Assembly (NCBI GenBank): GCA_013396995.1
Contig: VWZP01008291.1
Location: 180,763-244,762 of the forward strand
Length of the DNA: 64,000 nt
Source of the DNA: Dicaeum eximium
Taxonomy: Eukaryota > Chordata > Aves > Passeriformes > Dicaeidae
Reading direction: 5' to 3'
Under the pieces are notes generated by a model. That model was not told the origin of the DNA and did no database searches. It saw only the letters and a list, made by a program, of their open reading frames with translations. The stretch's first letter is position 1, and each line of letters starts with the position of its first letter. This document shows positions 53,301 to 63,674 of the stretch, piece by piece. The position numbers were made by a program, and so were the translations under genes.

Positions 53301-56300
53301 GGTGTTAAAGTAGTGCTATATAAAAGGGCATGGGGTTGTTCAAAGCTTGAGCTCCTGTTATAGTCATGACTGGATACAGGGGGTGGTGTTAACACAAAAC
53401 AAGCTCGTAAGCAATAATCCAACCGGGTGCACAGGGCAAGGGCTCTGGACATTGAGCTTGAACTTCAGCAAACGGGAACTTTTTTCCCCAGCAGAAGCTG
53501 AAAGGGAGATAGAGACCAGCCATTAGGATGGGAACTGTATTCAGCTGATGTAATTGAAACTTCCATGTTCCCTTTTTCCCCCCATTTAAAGTAGATTGTA
53601 ACATACTTTAGCAGGTGTTTGAGGTGTCATGGCAACGTGGTATTTAATGATACTTTCTATCTGCTTGCTGCACTTCTGTACCTATCCTTGAGGCTGCTAT
53701 AAGACTTTACTTCCAGCAAGAGAAACACTGGGATAAGTGCACCGTCAGAGTGGAAGCATGTAATTACTCACCTCACAAAGTACTTGTGCAAAAGAATGTC
53801 CACACTTTTTTAATATCTTTGCTCTTTAGCGCCTTCCAGGACCTAAAGGGGCTCCAAGAGAGCTGGAGAGGCAGTTTGGACAAGGGCCTGGAGTGACAGG
53901 ACAAGGGGGAATGGCTTCCACTGCCGGAGGGCAGGGATGGATGGGATATTGGGAATCAGAAATTGTTCCCTGTGAGGCTGGTGAGGCCCTGGCACAGGTG
54001 CCCAGAGCAGCTGTGGCTGCCCCTGGATCCCTGGCAGTGCCCAAGGCCAGGCTGGACACTGGGATTGGAGCACCCTTGGACAGTGGAATTTATCCCTACC
54101 TGTGGCATAGGGTTGGAACAAGGTGAACTTTTAAGGGCTTTTCCAACCCAAACCATCTGTGGTTCTATGAAAAATTACAAAAGTAAATAGTTTCTGAATG
54201 TGGAAAGTAGTAGTCTGAATCTTCAAAGGTGGAGCCAGGTAAAGTTCTGATGGGCCAAAAATCCAAAAAAAGAGAAATTAATGCTTTGAAATTGCTGAAG
54301 ATACCCTGCAGAAATCCGTGAAGCCCTACTTTCATAAGCAAGGCAAATCCTTAAAGCCTGTGAAAGTCTTCAGGATGCAGGCCAAATTGACATTGACTTC
54401 CTCAAAAAAGGGTGTAATTTATATCCTTAAGACAAGTGCTGACTTCAATTTTCTGTCAAAAGATGAGTAATCGAACCATCAAAAAGGTCAGGTCAGCCAA
54501 GGTGGAGCCTCTGTTTAATGGATTGGTGAAAGGCAAAGGAAACAGTGTTCCTGCATCCTCCATAGAGATGAAAAGAAAATAAATTACTTCGTGTAACATC
54601 GGATGCAGATAGTGATTGACAAGTTCAGAGTGGTGGATCATGGCTCGTGCCTTTTCTTATGCTGTGGTCTGCTGCTATAGGTGTTTATTGAGCACATTTG
54701 AGTTGCTTTGCAGTGAATTTTCTCCAGTTCTTTTAATGCAATCTTACAGAGGACCTCTTCCAGTTTTTACTATTGCCAAGCAGAATCCATTTCTTTAATT
54801 TCTGGTAAGTGTCACAGCTCAGTCAATCATAGCAAGGACTTGTACTTTGGCTTTGGGGGATTTTTTTTTTTTATGTATTGGGTATTCTCTAGAGACTAGC
54901 GATCACACACAAAAAAAAAAAAAAAAAAAACAAACAAACAAAAAAAAAAAAAAACCCAAACAAACAAACAAAAAAGAACCCACAAAAAAAACCCAGTTTC
55001 CTGAAGACAGTCAAGGAATAGTTCCATAGTCTGAGAAGACAGGCTAATGTGGCTTTTGACACAAATGCTCCTCCAATCTCGTATCTTGCCTTTTCAGGTT
55101 ATGCAAGCACAGTTTGCTCAGGACAACAATCCAGATGCACAAACACTTCAGAAACTGGCAGAAAGAACAGGCTTGAGCAGGCGTGTTATACAGGTAAGAG
55201 TGTGAAGTTACTTGACTCAGTCTGGTACTCATCCATTGGAACTGCTCAATTACAATTTTCTGAGGTTATTCTAACATGGAAAAATATCCTAATCTGTTTT
55301 AGCTTCAGACAACATCCTTAGGAATAGGTGTAGAACAAGGATTGTAATTTGGAAAACTTGCTGTATTCCTCTTGCATTTTGTGTGGAGGATGAAGTCTTC
55401 TAGGAAGGAACTTCTCAGCCTAAATAGTATAGAAATTGGCATTAAGTTATTTCAAATATGTATTTCTGGCTGCAGTAGTTAGTTTTTAAGACCTGCACTC
55501 TTTTTGAAAGCATTTTGTGGTATGACATTAGGAGCAAGTGAATATCTAGTCATTTGTTCTAGAGAGCAGAGTTAAAATATATACCCATGCCAATCAAAAC
55601 TGAAATATAAACTTGGAATCCTTGCTTGAGGATATCTCTCAGAAAACATATGGATGCATTTTTATATGTAAATGTGATTTTAAAAATACAATACAAATTA
55701 TATATATGTTAATATAAATAAAAATAAATTCTGATTTGCCTTGGCTCATTGTAGCATGGAAGATTGACAGGGTGTTTCTATGAGGTATCTGGCTGCTGCA
55801 ATCAATCCTTTAAAAAAAAAAAAGGAATCTTGCATGCTTTTCCATGTGAAAAGGCCAAGCAGGTATCATATGAAAGAGCTGCTTTGCTGTCAGTAGTTCC
55901 AGGCTGGGAGAAGACTTTCTGGGACGTGCTGGGTGGAGCGGTCCAAGCAGAGCGGGGCTGCAGGTGATGTTGTTTGGCCTGGGGGGACACCGGCCCCAGG
56001 AAATGCCTGTGCCTGTCCTTGGGTTGCTGGGTGCTGACTTGACCACACTTGTAGGTTTAGAATGGGTATTTCTCCATTTGGACTGTCAGCGTTGTGTCAA
56101 AGGCCCAATTAACTATGCAAACTTGGCTTAAGATAAGCTCCGAGGTTGTTGTTGTTGTGCTAGTATTGAAGCAATCTATCAATGTGATGTACGTTTCCCT
56201 CTTTTTCAGGTGTGGTTTCAGAATTGCAGAGCACGCCATAAGAAACACGTTAGTCCTAATCATTCATCTACTGCTCCTGTCTCAGCAGTTCAGCCCTCCA

Positions 56301-57197
56301 GGTTGTCTCCACCCATGTTAGAAGAAATGGCATACTCTGCATATGTACCCCAGGATGGCACTATGCTTACTGCTCTGCACAGCTACATGGATGGTAGGTA
56401 TAACTGCTCTCTGTTTTTCTCCTCAGAAAAACATTATCAGCTGTAGCAAGAACAATTTACCAAGTACTGATTAAAGAAACCTAATGGATATATCAATTCT
56501 GTACTTGCTATCTACACCTCATTAAGAAAGCAGTAGCCCTTCACTGCAATAGCATGGCTGAAGATCTGAGTATGAAGACAACTATTTTTGCTTCTGCTAG
56601 ATTATTAAAACAAGAATAAGAAATTAAATACTGATTTAAACATCTACTTCACATATTTTAATAATACATAATGTTAATGAAAACTGCCACTTGCAATCCC
56701 TGGCTTTTATCCCATGGACTGTAAGTATACTCAGTCCAGCAAATCCTCTGAGAGCTTCAGCTTCCCTCTCAGTAGCACACAATGTGAGGGAGGGGGAGAA
56801 GCCTGGTGGTCAGAAGTGCTTCAGTCTTTGTCTTATGTGACCCAGCAAGTCAACAGCTTTGGCTCCTATTTGTGATTAGGAGGGACTGTGAAGGTTTTGG
56901 GAGAACCAGGCTGAGCTGCATTTGTGGCCTGTGCTTTTTTTCCTCCAGAGCAGTGGTGTTAAGGTGGGGTTTGGGTGGAGGAGTGAGATGCTAGGTTAGG
57001 AAAAACACAATGTGCTGCAGGGTTGGGACAGTGAACTGTCATTAACCAGTGGGATTTACTGATTTATAATCTTTTGCTACTTTCAATGAAGTTGACTGGT
57101 AAATGTTTCTGGTTTTGTAGCTCATTCACCTACAGCTCTTGGACTTCAGCCTTTGCTACCGCATTCAATGACACAACTGCCACTAAGTCACACCTAA
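47260..57197 (+). CDS. LHX8: LHX8, LIM-homeodomain transcription factor (8 coding exons)
   Basis: Joined coding exons are 47260-47340, 47516-47674, 50462-50583, 51855-52075, 52439-52542, 55098-55193, 56210-56393 and 57121-57197. Together they give 1044 nt, or 347 residues plus a TAA stop, and all introns are GT-AG. Two zinc-binding LIM domains are complete. LIM1 ligands are C66, C69, H87, C90, C93, C96, C115 and D118; LIM2 ligands are C127, C130, H149, C152, C155, C158, C177 and H180. The homeodomain covers about residues 216-275, with the recognition-helix run [12 protein letters not shown] (Q50, N51), the form seen in LHX6/LHX8. The C-terminus ends in TQLPLSHT. From family knowledge, this nuclear protein binds TAAT-type sites and recruits LDB cofactors through its LIM domains. 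It specifies basal forebrain cholinergic neurons and acts in tooth, palate and oocyte development. The start is the MYWKSD-type N-terminus; an in-frame TAG lies 12 nt upstream at 47248. LHX6 is the closest paralogue, but the N- and C-termini fit LHX8 better. Confidence 0.97.
47516..47674 (+). CDS. LHX8: LHX8 coding exon 2
   Basis: Encodes residues 28-80, a Ser/Ala/Pro-rich stretch ([18 protein letters not shown]) followed by the first two zinc ligands of LIM1 (CVCSSC) and [11 protein letters not shown]. The acceptor is cgctcccgcag and the donor gtaagg; both exon ends are phase 0. Before DEDSC there are only six residues. Mammalian LHX8 as I recall it has a longer segment here, so the avian N-terminus looks shortened. 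Confidence 0.95.
48821..48878 (+). repeat. Local direct repeat in intron 2
   Basis: The run CTTGGAGCAAA starts at 48826, 48837 and 48859. The last two copies extend as CTTGGAGCAAAAGACTTCT with a 22-bp period. It looks like a recent replication-slippage expansion. Confidence 0.75.
50075..50165 (+). repeat. MIR-like SINE relic
   Basis: The order of pieces resembles the MIR core and tail: an A-rich GACTAGGAAATAGA run, then AAGTTAGTTGCC, CTTCCCAAGGTTACACA and a degraded end. The match is by eye against a remembered consensus and is old and diverged, so the boundaries are rough. Confidence 0.45.
50462..50583 (+). CDS. LHX8: LHX8 coding exon 3 (rest of LIM1)
   Basis: Encodes residues 81-120 and two bases of codon 121, beginning [13 protein letters not shown]. 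It supplies LIM1 ligands H87, C90, C93, C96, C115 and D118. The acceptor is gggtttttgcag. The exon ends in TTCAG before a gtatat donor, leaving two bases that need one base from the next exon. Confidence 0.97.
50584..51854 (+). other. LHX8 intron 3 (1271 bp)
   Basis: AT-rich throughout except for the last ~105 bp before exon 4. That end is GC- and CpG-rich and open in the reading frame of exon 4. No repeat family was recognised. Confidence 0.85.
51855..52075 (+). CDS. LHX8: LHX8 coding exon 4 (LIM2)
   Basis: Completes R121 and encodes residues 122-194, all of LIM2 from [14 protein letters not shown] to the [10 protein letters not shown] tail. The acceptor is ggttctcgttgcag and the donor gtaaca. 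The family sequence runs DYFRRYGTRC without interruption, which selects this acceptor. A second in-frame acceptor 105 nt upstream is discussed in the findings. Confidence 0.96.
52076..52438 (+). other. LHX8 intron 4 (363 bp)
   Basis: A short AT-rich intron separating LIM2 from the linker. It contains an oligo-T stretch near 52320. Nothing else is recognisable. Confidence 0.85.
52439..52542 (+). CDS. LHX8: LHX8 coding exon 5 (linker and homeodomain arm)
   Basis: Encodes residues 195-229: the LIM-homeodomain linker ([19 protein letters not shown]) and the homeodomain N-terminal arm with the start of helix 1 ([13 protein letters not shown]). The acceptor is taatgtttcag and the donor gtagag; it ends at phase 0. 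Confidence 0.96.
53829..54170 (+). mobile_element. CR1 LINE 3' fragment, sense to LHX8
   Basis: The order of pieces matches the avian CR1 3' end: GAGGCCCTGGCACAGGTGCC, CAGAGCAGCTGTGGCTGCCC, CTGGATCCCTGGCAGTGCCC, AAGGCCAGGCTGGACACTGG, and finally TTCCAACCCAAACCATCTG with GGTTCTATGA. It is 5'-truncated, as is usual for CR1, and moderately diverged. The short ORFs across it are not host genes. Confidence 0.9.
54905..54994 (+). repeat. A-rich simple tract with CAAA repeats
   Basis: Runs of A interrupted by (CAAA)n and CCC, ending about 100 bp before the exon 6 acceptor. Length is probably variable between individuals, and the tract is prone to sequencing error. Confidence 0.9.
55098..55193 (+). 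CDS. LHX8: LHX8 coding exon 6 (homeodomain helices 1-2)
   Basis: Encodes residues 230-261, from [15 protein letters not shown] to GLSRRVIQ, covering the rest of helix 1, helix 2 and the turn into helix 3. It is exactly 32 codons. The acceptor is gccttttcag and the donor gtaaga. Confidence 0.97.
55194..56209 (+). other. LHX8 intron 6 (1016 bp)
   Basis: Lies between homeodomain helix 2 and the recognition helix. AT-rich, with an AT-repeat stretch near 55690, a GC-richer piece at 55890-56040 and a short (GTT)n at about 56144. No recognised element. Confidence 0.85.
56210..56393 (+). CDS. LHX8: LHX8 coding exon 7 (recognition helix and C-terminal region)
   Basis: Encodes residues 262-322 and one base of codon 323. 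It opens with the recognition helix [14 protein letters not shown], then a Ser/Pro-rich tail and the LHX6/8-type block [19 protein letters not shown]. The acceptor is ccctctttttcag and the donor gtaggt. The donor is followed by a second GTA; using that GTA instead would shift the frame. Confidence 0.97.
56394..57120 (+). other. LHX8 intron 7 (727 bp)
   Basis: Separates the last two coding exons. Unique-looking sequence with no recognised repeat or alternative exon. Confidence 0.85.
57121..57197 (+). CDS. LHX8: LHX8 terminal coding exon 8
   Basis: Encodes residues 323-347, starting [15 protein letters not shown] and ending TQLPLSHT before TAA at 57195-57197. The acceptor is tctggttttgtag. The exon continues into the 3' UTR without a further intron that I can see. 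Confidence 0.96.
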
Positions 57198-57710
57198 TTC
57201 CTTTTCATCAGGGGTCTAAACTATTAAAGATGTAACCTTAAGTCATAGTGTATTGAAAATATCATTGGAAAGATATTAATGTTAACTTTTTATTTAACAC
57301 CCAGAGCATTTTCAAGATAATTTTTGCCCAGGTATGTACATCTATTAGCCTGCAAGACACTTTTATGGATTCTGCATAAGTAACTATTACATTGTTTACA
57401 AGCCTTGTTAAACACTTTTTTGTATTGTCTGGAAGTAGTCCACTCTAGTTGTGTGTGTTAATTTATTTGTTATCAAAAGAGCACTTTGCCTAAAAGAAAA
57501 GACTGACAATTGTGCAAAATGTTTACAATTCTTTGTGAAATTGTAGTTTATCATTAGTTTGTATCTGTAAGTTATTGCTAAAAGTATTACCTGTATTTGA
57601 GTTGTATACAGCCTATATGTTAAAGCTTATTTCTGTGAGTTTACAAAAATAAATTTTGGTTGCAAATATTTTCAAAAAGAACTGAATAAAGTTTCTGCTG
57701 TAGCATGCCA
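57198..57710 (+). other. LHX8: LHX8 3' untranslated region (end approximate)
   Basis: AT-rich sequence from the stop codon to just past two AATAAA hexamers. The end coordinate is an estimate, about 20 nt after the second hexamer. Longer 3' UTR forms cannot be excluded. Confidence 0.7.
57648..57690 (+). terminator. LHX8 polyadenylation signals
   Basis: Two canonical AATAAA hexamers lie at 57648-57653 and 57685-57690, about 450-490 nt after the stop codon. A short T/G-rich stretch (gtttctgctg) follows the second. Which one is used cannot be told from sequence. Confidence 0.75.
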
Positions 57711-60700
57711 AGCAAAAATGTTATGTCTATGGCTGAACCATGACCATTTGTCAAGTTCTTAACTTAAATCTTCAATTTTAAGAAAAGGTCCCTGGTGTAC
57801 TGACGAACACACTGAAGTCCTTCAGGAGGGTTCACATCTATTTCTATTGATAGTAAAAATAATTTAATGGACTTTAGATGGGTCTTGAAACACTCAAAAT
57901 ATGTGCTCTACAAGTGGGTACATGCAAAGCAGTGCTGCTCCTGAGGCTGCATGCCTGGAGGGAGGGGATGTGTAGGACGGATTTTAAACTGTGACTTGAC
58001 AAGTGGAGAACCTGAAGTCTCATCTGCTTTAACATTTTGAATCTTTCTTACTTCAGCTTTTGTTTTCTTCCATGTTTTTATCTTGTGATTTTGTTAAGCA
58101 GAGTGATAAATAAGAGGCAATACTTACACAGTCTGCTTTTTAAAAATAAAATCTAGTTTGGCATTTTAACTGACCAATATCAAACTGCATATGAACAATG
58201 TCTGCAATTCAGTCAAATGCACTACAGTCTACCGTGTTTAGAGCTGTTAATATGCTAAGACTTACTAGTAGAGCATGTTTTGATATACTAATTTGATGCA
58301 CAAAGGTTACTACAAATTCAACTGATTTTTGTCTTCCAAGACTAGCTTCCCTCAATGATTTAAGACAGTTAGATCCCCCTTGCTCACTTAAATTTTATTT
58401 GCATCACAAGGAAATCATACCCCTTTTTTTTCTCTCCCAACTATGCATTAGTGTCTACTCTGTGAAATTCCTTAATGGTGCTGGTCAAACCATTTCAACT
58501 TGGAAAAGGTAGTGTTCTCTGTTGATGACTTTTGTGAGCAGAACTTTGATGGCAAGCTCTGAATTAAAAAAGTTCTGTCAGTTAAATGCTGGCCCTGTTT
58601 AAAGTGCTGCTCATAGATGTCTGAGCCAATCTGAGCAGTCAAAGCACTGGCACAGTGGTTTGTAAAGGCTTTTATTATCCTGCCTTTTTTTTTCTTTTTT
58701 TCATAAAACACTCAAGATGGGGGCTGTAGTGGAACTTGACTGACCTTACATTTTATTTGAGCATACAATAACTTCTGAGTTAAATGCCCTGGGTAGAATA
58801 CTGCATTCCAAATACCATTTTCAGTACCCAAGCTAGCTCCATATATCTGCATGTTACCAAAGTGCATGTGTAGCAGTAGACAAACTAGTTTTTGTTCATT
58901 TGTCTGATATGCTTAAGTTTTACCAGTTAAATGCTGAATAACATTAATTTAGATATTAACATAAACTGGTAATTTAAAATGCAACTCTGCTTGCACTGAA
59001 CCCCTTTAAGGAAAAGTATTCACTCTGAGTAGCTTCAGGATGCCTGAAACAAAAGCAAATCTAAGCTCATTTATGAAACACATCTTTCTGTTCAGTTCCA
59101 AAGTCAGAACAGGATTAAAGTACATGGGGAGCAATTTTCCTATTTCCCTATGAAAAGAGGAAGCAGGAGCATTGATCTTTTGCTACTGTTGAGAGCATGA
59201 GCAGATATTTGTGAATGGGGCTGGGAAAATACAGACTGCATTGAAAATAGGAGACTGCAGCAGAGAATCTGGGCTTTGAGTCTTCCTCTGACAGTGCCGG
59301 AGCCATCAGCAGCTGATGTTGGGCTGGCAGAGCTCTTTTAAAACTCTGTCATACTGCAACAGAAACCAATCCCCTTCCTGAATGATGTAACAGCTGCCAT
59401 CACAAACTGCAGCAATATTATCTCCCAAGTTAATCTCATGGGATTAAATCCCAAAACCAAAGGTTATTACCAAACTAGGGGAAACGTAACACGAGTAACA
59501 GTATACTAGTATATTAAAAAATAACACATCTTCTTATTTTAAAATTGGGCCATAGCATTTTAAGATAGCTACTCCATTAAAAAAAAATCACACAGGGAAG
59601 TGTTTGAGTTTTCTTTAATATAAGTTAGCAGGTCATCCAAGTAAGATAATGATAAAAATATAAGTTAAATACTGTGTAAACTGTACTATGCTGAACTCAT
59701 GAATCACTAGCAGCCACTTTTTTTAAGATTTTCAGAAACAATCAGCAGAAATACTAGCATTCCTATAATATGGTTACAGGCGTTTAGCCAAAATATGATT
59801 TTAATATCAAAGAAGTGTGTATCTATGTTATGCATAGTTAAATTCATAAAAATATTACCTTTCAGTGTGCACTTTGATCTTCAGTGTCTCTGCAGGAATT
59901 TGTACAGGTGACTGGGTGTGGACTGGGATGCTCAGACATGCTCCAATGATACATTCAAGTATGCCAATGCAGGTTTATCACAACACCAGTTCAGAAAGAG
60001 TTGCCACTGCAACACAAGAGTCAATAATACAAAACTCAGAGCGTTTAACCACAATTTTTTTAAGCTCTAGTGACCCAGAACCTCTACAGCTGACTGTTAT
60101 ACTATGATTTGTTAATCTGTTTTGGACCATTGTTAGTGTTCTCAAAAAAGCAACCCACTTGTGAGTTTAAACATATCAGTATCCTGACAGTTCAATTGTA
60201 TTTCTGTAAGAAAGTGGAACTTTGTAAACTAAAACAAACAAAAAGTAAAATAAAACCTACAAAACCCTTATGACATTATCATTTGGAGCAAAATAAGTAC
60301 AGACGCTTCTCCTGGGAGGACTTTGACTATTTTTGAAACTTAGCCTCCTTCAGACTCTAAAATTAAAACAGATTGCCTGCAGAGCCCAGCCAAACCAACA
60401 GAAATGAGAATCTGGGACTTAATGAAATGAAAGTTGATTCAAGACAGGAAATTGACTTGGTCAGATGTGTTGAAAATGATGGCAACCAGAAACTACATTA
60501 TGAAGCTCTGTATAAAATAACCCTTTCCTTCTCCAAGCCATCTGCAGATGAGTGGATTTGCAAAGAAAAGTGTCAGGTTTTTGCAGAAAATGCACCAAAA
60601 GCAACATTCATCTGCAAAGTCAAACTGCAAAGATGGTATACATCAAACGCTGGCTGAGACAGAACCAGATATATTTTCATCCCATATTTATGACCAAGGT

Positions 60701-62480
60701 CTGTTTGCCTATAACAGGTCAGTTACATTACCGTTTCCTTCTTTAGCAGAAATTTCAGTCAGACCACACCACTGCTGCAGTTACTGTTGCCCAGAGTAAC
60801 AGCAGCACAGTGACAACTCGCGGTGTCAGAGCAGAGTGAGGCAGCTGGCAGCAGTGCCTGAGAGGACACCTGAAGAGTGTCGCTTCGAGCCAGGCCTCAT
60901 GAGCTCTCAGCGATCCCTTCACACCCGGAACAGCCCAGCTACCCGGACAGCTTTAAATGAGCAGGATGGTTCTTGTAGTGGTGTTTGAAACAGAAAAGGG
61001 TTTAATAAGAAACAAAATAACAAACTCTTTACAGAGAAAAGCCGTGCCAGGGCAAGACATGCTTGCTCCTGCTAAGCACCCCACAAAAACCATCAAATCT
61101 TTTGTTCTGTCCTTTTTCTACCTAATAGCCCAGGCAGGATCTTTTGGCCCCAGTCCAATCGGACAGCCCCAAGTTTGAGGCGAAGGACAAAGGGTCCTAT
61201 GAGATTTCCCTGTACCGAATTCGAAGAGAAGTTTCTGTAGCCTTTGCCTTTTTTAGAAGACAAAGAGTACCTGGAAATTCTCTTGTAATTTGGTCACCCC
61301 GTCAACAGGGAGCGCACTGCTACAGGCACCTCCATGAGCAAGGCACTCAGAACGTAGGAGCTCCCCAACACAAACCACTGACAATGAGTGGCCGTGCTGC
61401 GTTCTCCAAGTGGTGACACGGGTCACTGGTCCATGTTCCAGGCCTGCCGAGGAGATTTGCACAGTATGACACTCCTCGTGGCTGACCACAAAGAACAAAC
61501 TGTGCAAAAGCAGGATCCCTAGAAAAGACTGGAGAGCAGACTGCTGGTACATGAGAAAAAGCTCCAGGTAGGCTTTGAATTCATCTGGATGTGGATTAAA
61601 GTTTCTGTGGCATGCAGCCAACATTAGATTTAAATGTAATGTGAATAACAAGAAAATCGTGTGAGATAAAAAAACCCATCAGTCTGAAAATAAATTTTAA
61701 AAGAGGCAAGAAAATAATTTTGTTAGTAAATCTGACATTTTCTGAAGGAGGACAACATAGCTAATGGCTGCAGTCAGTTCCAATAGGCTGCATGCATTAA
61801 CAGGAGATATTAATGTTAGTTCAAAAATAAAAACATCCAGATTTTAATCAAAATAACAACACACATATGAGACACATAGTAAAGGTCCTCTATGCTCCAG
61901 AATCCCTTTAAAATAACTTCTATATTACAATTGCACCTTCCAGTGTCTGGGTACACTATGTTAGATTCTGCAAGGCAAGACATGATCTCTTGAACGCAAA
62001 TGTTCTTTAACCTACACAATGCTTTACTGCTATTGTTACTTTCTGGCATGAAAAAAATTTGAGTTTTACAGCAATGCTTTATAGAACGAAAAGTATGCAG
62101 GTTTTGTTTGCTGAATTTGCATCTGATTAAATGCTGAAAAAAACCCAAAACAAATAAAACGGAAACAAAAGTAAATATGCTTTCAAAAACAAAAGTAAAT
62201 ATGTAATACTTAAAGTATATTTACAAAAGTGAGTCTGCTTTAAATATGGAGATTAACCCTAGAACAGTAGTGTCTTTTATCTCTCCCAAACAACTTAATG
62301 TACCTCTTCACATGTGGGATGGCCTTGGTCAATCTAGCTGCTAACCTGGGCTCAGGCAACACCAATATTCCTCTGAAGATCACTTTTGTTTATTCACCTT
62401 TCACTGTCTAGTTCGGACTGAACTGGTCCACATTTAAACCTCCTAGGCTCTGTCATTCTCCTCTCCATAAGCATTTGCTT

Positions 62481-62622
62481 TCACAGAATCACAGAATATT
62501 CTGAGTTGGAAAGGATCTTCAAATAACATAGAGTCCAACTCTTAGGTAAAGAGCCCATACACGGATCAAACTCACAACTCTTTCACAAGTTCCCTTTTTC
62601 AGCAGCTGCCTACCATTAACTT
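62481..62622 (-). mobile_element. tRNA-Ile-headed SINE with CR1 tail (TguSINE1-like), minus orientation
   Basis: Read on the + strand, the CR1-type tail comes first (TCACAGAATCACAGAATATT, CTGAGTTGGAAAGGATCTTC, GAGTCCAACTCTTAGG). It is followed by GCCCATACACGGATCAAACT and CACAACT, which fits the reverse complement of a tRNA-Ile T-arm and acceptor stem with mostly transition changes. The rest of the tRNA-like head is degraded. This architecture is the one I know from zebra finch TguSINE1. The minus strand is the element's sense strand. Confidence 0.7.
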
Positions 62623-63474
62623 GTGGCACAGACCTGGGCTGAACAAGTACTGCTACTCACGGCCAGTGACTGGACAGCACAAACCAAGCAATCTCTCCAC
62701 CAACACTGATAGCATCTAACCCTTGCTAAAAAATAACATCCTATGGTATAAGCCTCATACACACTCATTTTCCCTTAAATTATACATGCTGCAACTATGC
62801 GCACACACAGTCTGTCTGCAGCTATTCGCTATTCAGCCACTGAATCCCAAACACATAGCCATACCAGCTTGCTTTGCTAATTCAAATACTTGCTTTGCTA
62901 ATTCAAGGTCTCATTGCAATGAACGCTGAATGCCAGAAGCAACTTCAGACAAGGCTCCACACATATGGAATGACTTACAAGGCATACATTAACCTTGAGT
63001 CCAAATTCTTCCTTTGTCCCGGCTCCAAATAATTGCTCCACTACTACCTCTGCTGAAATCCATCCCCATCCCTGAAAAGCTTTTGCATGGGGTTTGGTGG
63101 TGGTCATTTTCCTTTCCTGTCCTCCAGAAAAACATATGGAACAGGCTCCTGACAAGACTGGGAGTCATCTGCCACAGGTCATCTGGCTGTGATGATACAC
63201 CAACCCATGGCGTACAATAATGGTTTCTTCACTTCTAACAAAGATGGGAAAATATGACTGTGAGCCTCCTAATCTCCAAAAAAGATTTCTACTGAGTTCT
63301 ATGGTATCATTTCAGCAATATACCTTGCTCTATATAAGATCTTAATTCAGGTTCAGACAAAACCAGTATGGTTTATTATTACACGGTTCAAAAAATTTAA
63401 ATTAAAATTAAAAAATGTAACAAATAATCCTCCATCCTTTATAAATAAAACCCAGAATTCTCCTCCAATAAGGA

Positions 63475-63655
63475 GCAGCGGCAGTGTCCCCTCCCGGATC
63501 CTCCTCTGCCCCGCATTCCCCGAGCACCAAAGGGCGCCTCGCCCCCGCGCCCGGCCGGCCCCAAACGCGTCCCCGTCCCGCTCCGCTCGGCAGAGCCCCG
63601 GGCCCGCCCCGCACAGCCCCGCGTACAGCTCCGCGCGGTGCAGACGCACTCCGGC
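63475..63655. other. Sharply bounded GC-rich patch
   Basis: About 180 bp of very GC- and CpG-rich sequence in AT-rich surroundings, directly downstream (on the minus strand) of a possible polyadenylation signal. No coding similarity was recognised. Confidence 0.5.
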
Positions 63656-63668
63656 TTGTATCCAAATC

Positions 63669-63674
63669 TTTATT
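63669..63674 (-). terminator. Possible minus-strand polyadenylation signal
   Basis: TTTATT on the + strand gives AATAAAG on the minus strand, followed on that strand by G/T-containing, GC-rich DNA. A further minus-strand AATAAA lies at 63372-63377. If real, 63675-64000 would be the 3' UTR of a gene to the right, with SLC44A5 the synteny candidate. No coding evidence is inside the window. Confidence 0.25.

Larger units (their letters stand above)
52543..55097 (+). other. LHX8 intron 5 (2555 bp)
   Basis: Splits the homeodomain within helix 1. It contains a CR1 LINE fragment (53829-54170) and an A-rich simple tract (54905-54994) close to the exon 6 acceptor. No coding sequence was seen. Confidence 0.85.

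Noticed and set aside
60373..60799. Open frames downstream of LHX8, considered as SLC44A5 exons
   Set aside because: They are on the plus strand, whereas SLC44A5 is expected on the minus strand, and the translations show no transporter membrane segments.
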